Positions 11,833 through 24,600 of a stretch of DNA of 64,000 nt are shown here, piece after piece. A model generated the notes under the pieces. The model did not search any database and was not told the origin of the DNA. It was given only the letters and a program-made list of their open reading frames with translations. Every line of letters starts with the position of its first letter. Within the stretch, counting starts at the first letter, position 1. The position numbers and the translations under genes are program-made. Source of the stretch: Monodelphis domestica (Eukaryota; Chordata; Mammalia; Didelphimorphia; Didelphidae); NCBI RefSeq assembly GCF_027887165.1, contig NC_077230.1, positions 34,857,351 through 34,921,350 of the forward strand, read 5' to 3'.

Positions 11833-14800
11833 TATAATTAACATCCATCTAGAAGAACTAAAAGCCAAAAATACCAAGGAAATTTTTTTAAAAAATGGAA
11901 GATGACCTGATCTCAGTTGTATAATAAAATACTGATCATCTATATTCTACTGCTGAAGAAAGAGTAGGGGAGTGCCACAGGCAAGGTCCAGCCTCACTTG
12001 AGACTCCAGGGGTTCTTGACAGGTGGTAAAGATCAGTCAAGAAAATGACAAACAGAAGACAGCTATATATTTATGGCCATGGGTATGCTTTGCATCTGAT
12101 AGCTGCTCTGCCATCCCCAGGCTTGGTGTTTATTTTTATGTCCATTTTCTTGGAACGCAGATACATTACCTATCACATATGTCTAAATAGAGATAATTGA
12201 AAAAGTAATACATCAACTTTTAACAAATCACTTGATTAGCATTCTCTATTCTTATATTGTGTTACAGATTCTTGACAGCATAAGGGTTTCACACAAGATA
12301 GATGATTTTGTCACAGGTGGCTTAATTTTCTCATTACCCTGTGAGGAGTTTTGAGCTCACAATCAAGAAAATTACTTATTATTTTTAGTAAAAGGGAATA
12401 ATTAATCAGAAATTCCTAAAGACAATTCAACAATCATACTATTGAGGTTGAGAGGTACTGGGAACACAATTCATACTTAATATTAGATTGATCATTTTTC
12501 AGGATTTACTAGGGAGTTTCTCAAGGGGAAGAATCAAGTCACTGAGGCATGATGAAATTTGGTGTACCTATACGTTTTGTATGGGCCTTTATGATTGATT
12601 TGAATGCTGGTTTCATGAGAATATGTTTCTGTAAATGGGAAAGTTCTGGGCTTGACTTGTAGCTATGGTTTTGCTGGGAATTATGTACCTAAGTAAAAGT
12701 TAACCCATGATAGTCTTTTGGGATCGGGTTTGAGGGTCTGATTTTTTGGTGATGTTTTAGAGAATTAGGATACTAGTATTTTTTGCTCTTGCATTATTCC
12801 TTCTGAGACTAGGGGGAATAATAATCATGTCAATTCCTTAGGTAAGGGATGTTAATGAGAGAGGTTATGCAAAGGGGATAGAGTGGGCAGTCACATCTTG
12901 CCAAGGGCCACTTTGTAGCCTCCTTAGCTACTACAAGTGACTTTGTCACGATATCATGGCCTGATGGTTCCCAGCAGTGGAACAGTGGAATAGATTAGGT
13001 ATGCCATACACAGAGTAGGAAATGACTTTATTAATCTCATGTTTCACAAAAGCAAAAACCCAAGCATTGGGGACAAGAACTCATTGGAACAAAAACTGTT
13101 GGAAGCAATGGAAAGCATTTTGGCAGAAACTAGATGTAGATCAATACCTTATATCCATATACCAAGATAAAGTCAAAATGGGCACATGCTTTTATACATA
13201 AAGATTTATGCCATAATCAAATTAGGGGAGCTGGAATCGAATATCTGTCAAATCTATGGATTAATGAATAAATTATTACCAAACATTACAGGAAATAAAA
13301 TGGATCCTTTTGATTACCTTTAAAAGTTTTCACACAAACAAGATGGAGATAGCCAAGATTAGAAAGAAAGCAAAAAACTGGGAAAAACTTTTTTATAACT
13401 TTCTCTGATAAAGGCCTCATTTCTCAAAAATTAAGAAAACTTAATCAACAGTATAAGATTAAGTCTTATAAGTATACTTATAAGTATGTCATTCTCAAGT
13501 TACTAGTTTTCAAGAATAACTAGTTTTCAGAAAAATAAATCAAAACTGTCTATAGCCACATAAAAATTCACTAAATTCTTATGAAGAATATAAATTTAAA
13601 CATCTCTGACTTACCCCCGCACACCTTTCATATTGTCTAATGTGACAGGAAAATAAAATAAGAACTGTTGTAGGTGATGTGGGAAAATTGGGACACTAAT
13701 GTATTGGTGGTGGTGTGAACCAATCCAACCATTGAACTCATTCAATTGTGGAATGGTTGAACAAGTTGTGGAATAGATTGTCACAATGTCATGTTATTGT
13801 GCTACATGTAACAAATGACAATCAGGATGCTTTCAGAAAAACCTGAAATGGGGGCAGCTGGGTGGCTCAGTGGATTGAGAGTTAGGCTCAGAGATGGGAG
13901 ATCCTGGGTTCAGATTTGGTCTCAGATACTTCCTAACTGTGTGACCCTGGACAAGTCACTTAACTCCCATTGCCTAGCCCTTACCACTCTTCTGCCTTAG
14001 AACCAATACCCAATATTAATTTCAAGATGGAAGGTGAGAGTTTAGTAAAAAAAAAATGGAAAAGAAAAGAAAAGAAAAAAAACTCAAAGGAGGAAGAACT
14101 TGGAAGTAATTGTCCTTGGATGGAAAGGAATCATACTGTTAAAAAATAAAGGTTAAAAAATCCCAACCTAAATATTTCTTAAGAATCCATCATGATACTT
14201 CCAACCCTGGGGCATATTCATCTGCCTTTGGTAACGCTGTTATTCTTACCAGGGATATACCCATTATTTTCTCTGCCTTATTAAATTCTGTCATGGGTCA
14301 TGTAGTATCATAGAAAGAGTATTTGTGATGAAGGTTCAAATCTATCCACCAACACTCAGAGGACTCATGGCTTTAGAGCTGGCAGGAACCTTAGAAGTCC
14401 TCTTGTTCAATACTCTTCGCAGATGAGGGTAGACTAGAGGACAGATGAAGCCTAGAGAGATTAAGTAACTTGGCTAATGTAAGAAAGGTAGCATGTAAAA
14501 AGCTGGGATTTGAACCCAGGTACTCAGCTCTATTCAGGAGCATTTTGCATTATAACATATTGTCTCATTTTTTACCTGCTATTTCACTCCAGGCAGTTAA
14601 CAACCACTCAATAAGAATTTAATAAATGTTTATTATGTACTAAGTGCAAGAGAAATCATTTAATCTTTATGATCCTGATTCTTAATTGGTCAAATAACGA
14701 TAACATTAAAAAATTCTCTACTTCATTGGCTTGTAACAAGTGACATTCTTGGAAATATTTTTATTGTTTTCTTTGTTAATGGTATACATTCTCATTTGAT

Positions 14801-17800
14801 ATAACTTGCATTTCCATAATGGTGGACTTCTTGCAACCATAGAGATGACCAGATACAGTCCATGGCACCCTTCTGTTTTTTTGTTTTGTTTTGTTTTGTT
14901 TTAACCTCCTTTGGTTTCTTTACTTCTCATATGGCTGTAATAAAGGTTTTATAAATGCTTTAAAAAAAGAAAAAAAAAACATGACAGACTTAAATGAACT
15001 GATTCAAAGTGAAGCGAGAAGAAGTGGGAGAACGCTGGGCACAGGAACAGCAAAAATGAGCAATTTTGAATGGCTTAGCTATTTCCCAAAATACAAAGTT
15101 CAAAAGACAGTTCTGAAGTACTAAAAAATCCTATCTACTTCCAGAGGAAAAAGTTATTGAAACTGAATATAGAGGGAAACATTTTTCACTTTTTCTTGTT
15201 TTTTCTCTTTTCTTTCTCATCATTACTAGTATGGAAAAATGCTTTGCATGACTGCATATGTATAATCTTTATCAAATTGTGTGTCTATTCAGTGGGGGGA
15301 TGAGGGAGAGTGGGAAATAATTTGGAACTTAATATTGCTTTAACATGTAATTAGAAAAGAATAAAATACTTAAAACATTTTAAATGGGCTTAAATGCTGG
15401 AAGGTGGCAAGTTCAGCAAAATCATTGGTCTAAGGACATTATAAGGGAATCAGATATAACTAATTATTAAGGAAAAGTTGCAGGGAGAGTATCAGTGGGT
15501 GGCTTATAATTCCAGTGCAAAACTACAGACCAGTCTGGACAACTAACTGTACAGGGAGGACATTTTATTCTTACTGTTGCTTTAGATGCTTTATTATTAT
15601 TATTATTATTGTTGTTGTATTTGTAGGTGAAAATGAATTAGGGCTTTGTACTCGTATCTTCTTTGATCCAGCAGATGAGGATGAAAAGGATCCAGGTGTT
15701 TTTATTACTGAAATTGCTGAAGGGGGTGCAGCCCACAAACTTGGATGGTGAGTTTGAATTTATAATTTTATAAGAATTAACTTTGTAGGGGGCAGCTGAG
15801 TAGCACAGTGGATTGAGAGTCAGGCCTAGAGATGGGAGGTCCTAGGTTCAAATCTGGCCTCAGACACTTCCCAGCTGTGTGACTTTGGGCAAGTCACTTG
15901 ACCCCCATTGCCTAGCCCTTACCACTCTTCTGCCTTGGAGCCAATACACAGTATTGACTCCAAGATGGAAGGTAAGGGTTTAAAAAAAAAAAGAATTAAC
16001 TTTGTAGAGAGGATTTAATATCATTCTAAATGGTATTAATATTGTAAGCATGACAAATAATTTACAAAATAAAAATCTCTGAAAAACACAGAAATATATC
16101 ACCTTTAAAAATATGTCCATGACCAAATTAGCAATAAAATGGAATTGACCCTGCCACAGATTCTATAATCCCAATTATGCCAATCAAAAGTAGTCTGTAC
16201 AACACATGGGCAACAGTCCCTGACCTTATCATTGATCATTAATAATTGCCATAATAAGTGTGTTCTAAACAGGGGTTCAGCTATTTCCAAGTCAACAAGA
16301 ATTTATCAGCCTACACAGTTCCCAGCCCTGTGTGCTATCACATGAAAGGATATAAAGATAGGGAGAAATAATCCTTAATCTGGAGAAATGAATAAACAAA
16401 TTGGCTAGGAAACAAACAAATTACTATTGTGTATAGAAATTACTTATACAAGTTCAATGAAAAATAATCTCAGTGGGGGTATATGGTCCACTTTGATTTC
16501 CTTACAAACAAATGGGAGCCATGAGTCCCTAGAAACTATCTTCAAAGATCACTGAAATTTGTCAATATTATAAACCAGCTCCTGAATCGAGATAGGGCTT
16601 CCTAGATATAGGAATGTACATTAAAAATGTTTTTACAAATTGCTGTAATAAAGGGCCCTGAGAAAGAAAAAAATAAGAAATGACAACAGATTGTCAATTC
16701 GTAAGCTTAAAAATGTGAGAATTTGATAAACAACAGCAATGAAATATGTTCGAAGTCCTTGCTCATGATACAATTTTGAACTCTATAGTACAATTCTTCC
16801 TGAGATTTACACTTTTATTTAGAACTGAAAGCAAAAGCAAAAGCAAAAACCTTAAGCAGAATCTAACCTTCAGTTTACTTCTTCTTAAGGAAGGAAAACT
16901 TAAGTATTTTGTTTCTAAGCCTGATGTCATTGCTTCTTGATGTCAATTCTTCCAGCCCCCACATTTTAGAACCTTTCCTGCTTCCTAGACTGTAAGAAAA
17001 TCTATTTCTTTAGCTGCCCACCCTGAATATCCCAAATAAATGGTAGAAATTTTCTCCTCCCAACCTCTCAACATTGTTGTCTTTTCCTCAGTTTATGTGA
17101 TGGCATTTATCTGTTAATTGTCACCCAAAGTATCTATAATTAATGTATCAACTGGAAGTCTGTTTTTGAATGATTTTGTCTCCTGACCCAATCCCCAAAT
17201 TCTCAAAGGCACACTGTCTGACACTTCAGTGGAATCATTAACTCTAATTGCCCATTTCCAAAGAATTTTAAATTTGGAACAACACACTGATTCTGTGTTT
17301 GTGGACAATTTCTCCTGGATCTGTCTCACCCTGTTTTCCAATCTCTACCAATATCCTTTCCTTTTCCAATCTCATTTCCTTATTGCCTTACTGGAGAATG
17401 GAGGTGGTCTTTAGTTGGATAAGTCCTAAACCAGAAAGTCTTGGAGTATGGAGTAAGTGATGAATACTTTGTCTACCATCTTTGAAATCTGCTTTAAAAG
17501 TCCAGGGAAGAGCAAGATCTCCAAACAGGCTGCAGGATGATGAATTTATTTAGACACACCAGTCCTCTAAATCATATCAATTTGTAAAGAGGTAACAGTT
17601 GGAATATTTGTAAGGGGTAGAAGTTATACTTATGGTATAATGAGTCATTGAAGTCTGTCTCTTAAATACCATCCTTTGGTCTTCTAATCACATACATGCA
17701 TTGGTCTGTTTGGTCATAACATTTTTTACTTGTAGTTTTAATTACCCTGCAATTCTCTTTTTCAGTATCCATTTATTTGACCAGATTATTAAAATAGGTG

Positions 17801-20800
17801 AAACCAATCTAATTGGATTAGATGAAGAAGAAATCTTCTCTACTTTTAAAAAAATGGAAAATTGTGTTTTCCGGTGAGTAAATTGTATATTTCTTTAAGA
17901 TACAGTGATTTCTAGATCTCCATTTTTTTATTTGGAAATTTCTAGAGCAATGGTGTTCACACAGAAAAATTGGGGAGAAAACAAGACAAATTTTAAACAA
18001 AACATTAATTTCTTTTTTCACCTTCATTTCCTAAATAGAAATAATCCTCTTTTTTCTGTACAGCGGTTCAGAGAATGTTTTATGATCCAGTTGCACTTTC
18101 CCTTCTGAATGGATTGCCCTATCAAATCTCAAACTCCTCCTGACTTCCATTTGGATTTATTTCTAGTTAATGAATTAGTATTTCTGTGGCAAATAATGCT
18201 ACTTGAACCTAAAGAGTTTTTTTGGAAGAGAGAATGCTTAGGTGCATTTGCCCACTCAGTTTATTTGCATGAACTATGTCTTATTTCAAAATACATAAAT
18301 TAAATGTGGATATTTTGAACCTAGGATTGAAATTGGACGAGAGCCACCTGAAGTCAAGACAGAACTCATCATACTCCTTGAATTGTCAGAGGAAAGGAAG
18401 AAATTTTTTACAGATTCAGTCATAGTTCAGGTATGATATCAACCAAATACAAAGATGTAAAGACTCAAAATTCTTACTTATTCCATCACAAGATAGCAAA
18501 ATTTTTAAAAAATATACATTTAAATATAGTTTCCTTTCTCAGAGGGAACAAATAAAACTCAAATACTATATTGCACATGCAAAGAAAAACAATAATAAAA
18601 AAGTTTTAAAAATAAAAAATATATAGCAATAAGTGACACACTCCGCCAGCCAAAGAGAGGTAGAACACAAAGGTTACTCACTAAAAAATGAGAACCATGT
18701 CCCTTTTTAACTTGGACATGAACCACTGTGTGAGTGTGAATGATTTTCAGAATAAAACAGTAGTAGAGTAGATAATGCATAATCAAAGAAAGTACCAGAG
18801 TCCCCTAAATTCACAATGGTCCAGTTAATTTCAATAGGAAACAAATCCACTATCATATTTTACATGAGTTGCTATGTGACATTTTTAAAAACCTATGAAC
18901 TGATGGATTCTAGGCCTCTAGGTCACAATTTTTGCAGATGTAGATATTCTTTCAATGTTGGCAAAGATATTTTTAAACAAAGTCATTTTGTTTAATAACT
19001 GCCATTATTTCAAAATTTGGCAGAAGAGTCCAGAAAAAAACAACCAAACCTCTTATATTGATGAGGAAAATCTATTTGGGGTCTATAACATAACCAAGAA
19101 ATCTAGATTGTTCTGATTCAAGTAAAGTTAACTGCTGAAGAGTTATGCAGAATCTCTTTTTTGGCTTTCTGCTTTATATAAACACTTTTTTCTCTGGCAG
19201 GAACTTCTATTTGGTTCTCTACCTTTAATAAAACATTCTATATTTTAGATAGATAGATAGATATAAACCTTCCATTCAGAAACCATTAGTTATCTAAAAT
19301 CATTTCTGAAGACCCATTAAAATTAAAAGTTAGATTCTCTAAAGGTTGTGTATACAAGATGTAACCAGTTTTGTTGAAGTTGATCCATCATCATCTATGT
19401 GATAATTAACAAAGGCAAAAAGGCAGAAAAGGCTTTTAAGGCAACGTGATCTTAGGCAACATGATCTTTGATGGATCTAGTGACAAGGTTTGGGGCAAGA
19501 TGTTCATAGGCTTTTACAATGATATTTTGTTCTTCAGCAAAGGTACAAAATAAAGAATGATATAACAAAACAGTATTGATTAGATTAATAATATATGAAC
19601 TTAAAAGGAAATTAGATCTTACAACAATCAGGAAATATAAAGATTCATGACATTGAATAGGCAGTGCAGTCAAAATATCCTTTATTCTAATCCAAACATA
19701 CATGTTTACTATCTTGAGGGGGAATAAAACTCAAAAGGTTAACATCACTAAATGTCCTGATCTCTTTTTTCCCCTCCCCCAGGATTTATCATCCATTTGC
19801 ATTTCTTTTGTCAGAGATTTGAAGTTTCTGATAGAAGCACTGGGAAGAATCTCCACTCTGCATGTTTTAGAACTTTGTCAAAATATTTCAGTTTGGTTTA
19901 TAGTTTAAGCAGCCCCCAGCCTATTGCATATTTATGAGGAGAAATAAACAAGAGGAGAAATAGCCAATGAAAATTCAAACTGCTAGTAAGAAAATCAAGC
20001 AGAGCTAATATGCACTTTGTTAGCTCAAGCGATTCAAACTGTTCTCTGAGAGTTTGAAGCATGGTTTGGAATAGCATTTTTCCTCCAAAAAAAAAAAGTG
20101 GAATGGAAAGGAATTAGTTAAGAGGCTTGGAAGAGTATTGTTCTTTCACCTCCTCATTAGGGGCAAAACTTTGAGGGAAAACAATAGTGTATTTACATAT
20201 GAGAGAAAGAGTACTCCTCCTTGGTGTTTTCGGCAATAGAAAGAAGGAAAAAGCAGGTCTATTCCCCCAAACTGACTTTAAATCCACTGATTTGGACTAA
20301 CTACCTTCCCTGTGAAAAACCTTGAATAACAACCTTCTAAACCAGGAGCCCAGAATTAGCTTATAAAAATCAGCCTAAATAACGCGGTTTCTTTTTTGGG
20401 GTGTGAGGAAAGGGATTTGGGTGGAAAGATTTTTATATGTCACCCTCTGCACAGAGACTCGACTCAGAGTGAGAGGTGGCAGCAGAGTAGCTCCTTAGGA
20501 TTCCCAGCACACTTCAGTGAGGAGTTAAGGCAAAAGAAACCACAGTCGCTTGGGAACAGCAGTAGCAGCAACAGTGACCATAATGGTTAAAGCAGGAGGG
20601 TGGGCAGGAGTGCAGGCTTGAAAAAATGCATCTATTCTATCTTAAAAAATATTTGAGAATTCTATCTCTTTTTGGTAAGCCAGAATGTGGGTTTTTTAAA
20701 TTAATATACAATAACTATTATATTTTAAAAGTTTTATTAATAATAACTTGAAATAAAAAGCTAGAGTAAAACCTGCCTAACGCAGCTCAGGTTGCAAGAG

Positions 20801-21610
20801 AAGAGAGAGAGTGTGTGGCTTCCAGCAAACTATATACAAGCATGACATTGCAAATGTGGTGGAGAGAGGAGAGTAATTATGGGAAATACTGAAGGACTTC
20901 TAGGGAATGAAGTCCAAGGGTACAAGATTCTAATTAATATACTGTTGAAAACCTCATTTCTGTCACACTGATTATCTGTTTTCTTTGAAGTTCTTCTAAA
21001 ATAAAGAATCCTTTCTTCATTTTTGTTTTTGGGTTTATTGCTTGCTGATTTCAGTTTCTTCTGGGACTTCCTTATATAGTCTATTCCATGAACTTAGTTT
21101 TCTTTTAAACCACTACTAAGTAATCTTGAATAATTATCAATTTTTGAAGGTTCAGTTTCAGACCTGCTAATGCTAGACCTCTTTTATTCTTATTTTTATT
21201 TAATGGAAATTTAAGGTATTATTTACCTTTTCACAATAATCTCTTACTAACAATCATTTTTTTGTGTCTTTCTCTACCCTAACCCTAATGTTATCCCCAA
21301 CAGACCTCTCTACATTGTAAGCTCCTGGAGTCAGGAAGTGTTTTAATTTCATCTCAAGTATAACACACAGGACTAACATTTAATAGATGCTTTAAAAAAT
21401 TCTGATAGAACTAGCTGCATTGAGCTATATACTTATGTAGATGCATAATAGGCTCTTGTTTTCAATTGTTTTAACTGCTATTTAGCTTTGTGTTTTGGTG
21501 AATTCTTTAATATATATACACTCATTTTGAACTGACTATTCTTTATCTCATATACTATAATAAAAATCTTTGGAAGCAAGATCAAAGTATATATTCTCCA
21601 AAAAAAATAC

Positions 21611-21645
<35 letters not shown>

Positions 21646-24600
21646 TATACATACATATATATGCTTGCATATAGTTCATCTTGGGGAAAAATGTAAAAGA
21701 ATTTCAGTATGGCACCCTTAAAACATCATTTGTGTTCAATTATATAATCATAAATATGAGCAAACAACAGGAGTGGATTTTGTTTCTTTATTTTAAGCAT
21801 GTTCTTATAATTGATTAGCTTTGGGTCCACATTGTAATTACATTTCTAAACATTTTCTCCCCTTAAAGGAAAAAGTTGGAGATATCAAAATTGTGAAAGG
21901 AAAAGCAAGAAATTCTAAAACTCCGAAAATATCATGGCTCTGGATCACCTGGTATATCAATAAGTTTCTACTGGGAAAGTAAAGTAGTGGATTTTTTAGA
22001 CAAAATGTAAAATTCCAGGTATGAACAAATCATGAAAGTATTAAAGATGCATTCAATAGCTGACTCTTATGAGCAATGTGCTCATGTACCAGACTTCTGG
22101 ATCCTTGAATTGAATTGGGACTCATATTTTGTAGTATTCTGACTATTTCCCACACTTGAAGACCAAAGGTAAAACGAACTTCTGCGCTAAGCGCTGGCTA
22201 TGACATTGTCTTAGCCTTCACCTCTTTGATTTTGTTGTTGTTTACTAAGCTAATGTTAAGTTCTCTACCATGTCACATGTTTGACTAACTATCTCCCATT
22301 CCCCATTCCTTGGAACTTCAATAAAAACTGTATTCACCTGTAATTGGCTCTCTCATACCATCAGAAGAGCACAGACAGACTGAATGCCATGCTCAAATAT
22401 CCCGCATCTCTCTGTTTCTTTACCTGCTCTATGTCTTCTCCATTCTTAATCTTTAAACACTTCAACCCAAATTCCCTCAGTCCTCGACTTCCCTTTTCAG
22501 GTGGTCAACCCATGTTAGAATATTTTGTAGCTGCTGGACAGCTACACAAAATGAAAGTTTAATAATAAAATAATGGTAGGTTTTAATCCTATAATCCACT
22601 TACCGAGAATGTTTTGTAATCAGAAAATTTTAAAAATATATGTTCTGGGGCATTTATTGTATAATATTTTTTCTTATTTATCCAGGGCAAGCCTCAACTC
22701 CTGTTTGTCTTAGTTTCCTCATTTGTAAAATAGGGATCTGAATAGAAGTCCCAGCAATATGAGGAACAAATGAGATAATAATAGTCAAGCACTTCACTCA
22801 ATTCCTGGCATGTATTAAAAGGATATAAATGATTCTTATTATTGTCATTACTATAATAGTGTGACAAATGAGGAATGGCTGAACCGTTTCTGGCTTATAA
22901 ATACAATGAAATAATGTAATGCCCTAAAATCAGTAAATATCAGGAATTGGAAACAATTTAATGAACTTTGATATAAAGCAAATACTGCCCCCAAAATAAC
23001 TCTACAAGAGGGAATTCAAAATTTTTTATCATCTGTCCTAGAATTGGGGCTAAGTATCAGTTCTAAGGTAGAAGAGCAGTAAGAGCTAAGTGACTTACTT
23101 TAGATCACATAGGAAGGAAGTGTCTAAAGCCAGATATGAAACCAAGTCCTCCCATCTCCAGACTTAGCTCATTATCCACTGAACCACCTAGGTGCCCCTG
23201 AGAATATATTTTCAAGAATTAAAAGGAAAACTCTATAAAGATAAATGGATGAGTAAAAAACAATAGGCAAGAAGAGAATATTAAAATGTAAGTCATTTTG
23301 GAGAATGTTTATCTGACTTTGGTAATATATAAATGAATGTTCAAAATAAACAGGATAAAAAGACTAGAATCTCTAAGTATGATGCTTAATCTTTAGGTTA
23401 CTAAGAGTGTTGAACCAAATTTTTTCAAATGGCCAATACAAGGGGGCAGCTGGGTAGCTCAGTGGATTGAGAACCAGGCCTAGAGAAGGGAGGTCCTGGG
23501 TTCAAATCTGGCCTCAGATACTTCCTAGTAGTGTGATCCTGGGCAAGTCACTTGACCCCCATTGCCTAGCCCTTACCACTCTTCTGTCTTGGAGCCAATA
23601 CACAGTATTGACTCCAAGAAGGAAGGTAACGGTTTAAAAAAAGTGGCCAATATATTTTATACTATTCACATGTATTTATGGTGTCCAGCTCTGATTTTAT
23701 GTACACAGATACTGGAGTGGTTTGCCATTTCCTTCAACTCATTTGACAAGAATAGAACTGAGGTAAATAGGGCTGACTGACTTGCCTAGGGTCACACAGC
23801 TAGTTTTTGATTTTACTGCATTTGAACTTACAAAGATGAGACCTCCCTGACTCTGGGCTTGGTACTCTATCCACTGGGCCACCTAACTACCCTTAACTGC
23901 CATTAGTATTTGCAATGTAAGGAGGAACAATAAAATATACCTCAGCCATTTATCTATGGTATAGTGATAGGAATTTCCAAAATAGGATAACAATGACAAG
24001 GGATGTTCCAATCAAGAGGATTGGGATGATGCTGTTTGTGCCCTCTCCCTTTCCACTAAGGAGTCTCTCTGGTTTTGATCTAAGCACATAATGACCAGCT
24101 TTAGCCTTGGAGAGACCTGAAAGGTCAAGCATCTATCTCACAGCCTTTGACTCTTTATTCCTCTACCCTGTGTCTCAAGAGAAAACTAAACAGGAAAATT
24201 TGGCTAAATAAGGAACTAGAAAGGTACTCAGTCTACTCTGTGAGACAGCTACTTATTTCCTCTTTACAAAAGATGGGCTTAATAAATACAAGATCTGATT
24301 TCAATTCAGGATCTCTGGACCTCTGAAATTCATAATGTTGATTTTATGCAGAACACAACTTTAAGACTGATGTTTGATCATGTCTGCAGGGACAGGCAGT
24401 CAGAGGATTAGGTTCAAGTTTGCCTAATTGATCCCTAAAACCACAACCTCATGGAAGAAACTGCCAAACCCTTAGGATGGTGAGGGCAGCCCATCCTCCT
24501 ACTGCTCAAAAGAGAATTATTTGCCACATGCCATAGAAAACCAAAGAGAACAAGCCAGAAGGAGCCTCTCCTTTTTAACAGATACAACACCCCACCACCA

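Larger units (their letters stand above)
12976..15385 (+). mobile_element. Old L1 3' part (ORF2 C-terminus and 3' UTR), shared by both gene copies
   Basis: L1 ORF2 3' sequence (AACTGGGAAAAACTTTTTTA, AAAGGCCTCATTTCTC) and the 3' UTR-like end (ATGACTGCATATGTATAATC at about 15250). It is collinear with 57375-58790 in the second block. In copy 1 it is interrupted at about 13842-14960 by a SINE and other inserted DNA, including a MIR. Confidence 0.7.

Noticed and set aside
13850-14056. tRNA-like sequence with B-box-like motif
   Set aside because: It is the tRNA-derived head of a SINE; no complete cloverleaf gene is present. The same holds for the other SINE heads in the window.
23950-24132. 60-codon minus-strand frame with a hydrophobic end
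   Set aside because: It is short, without context, and lies in unannotated intron DNA. A hydrophobic stretch alone does not support a membrane protein.
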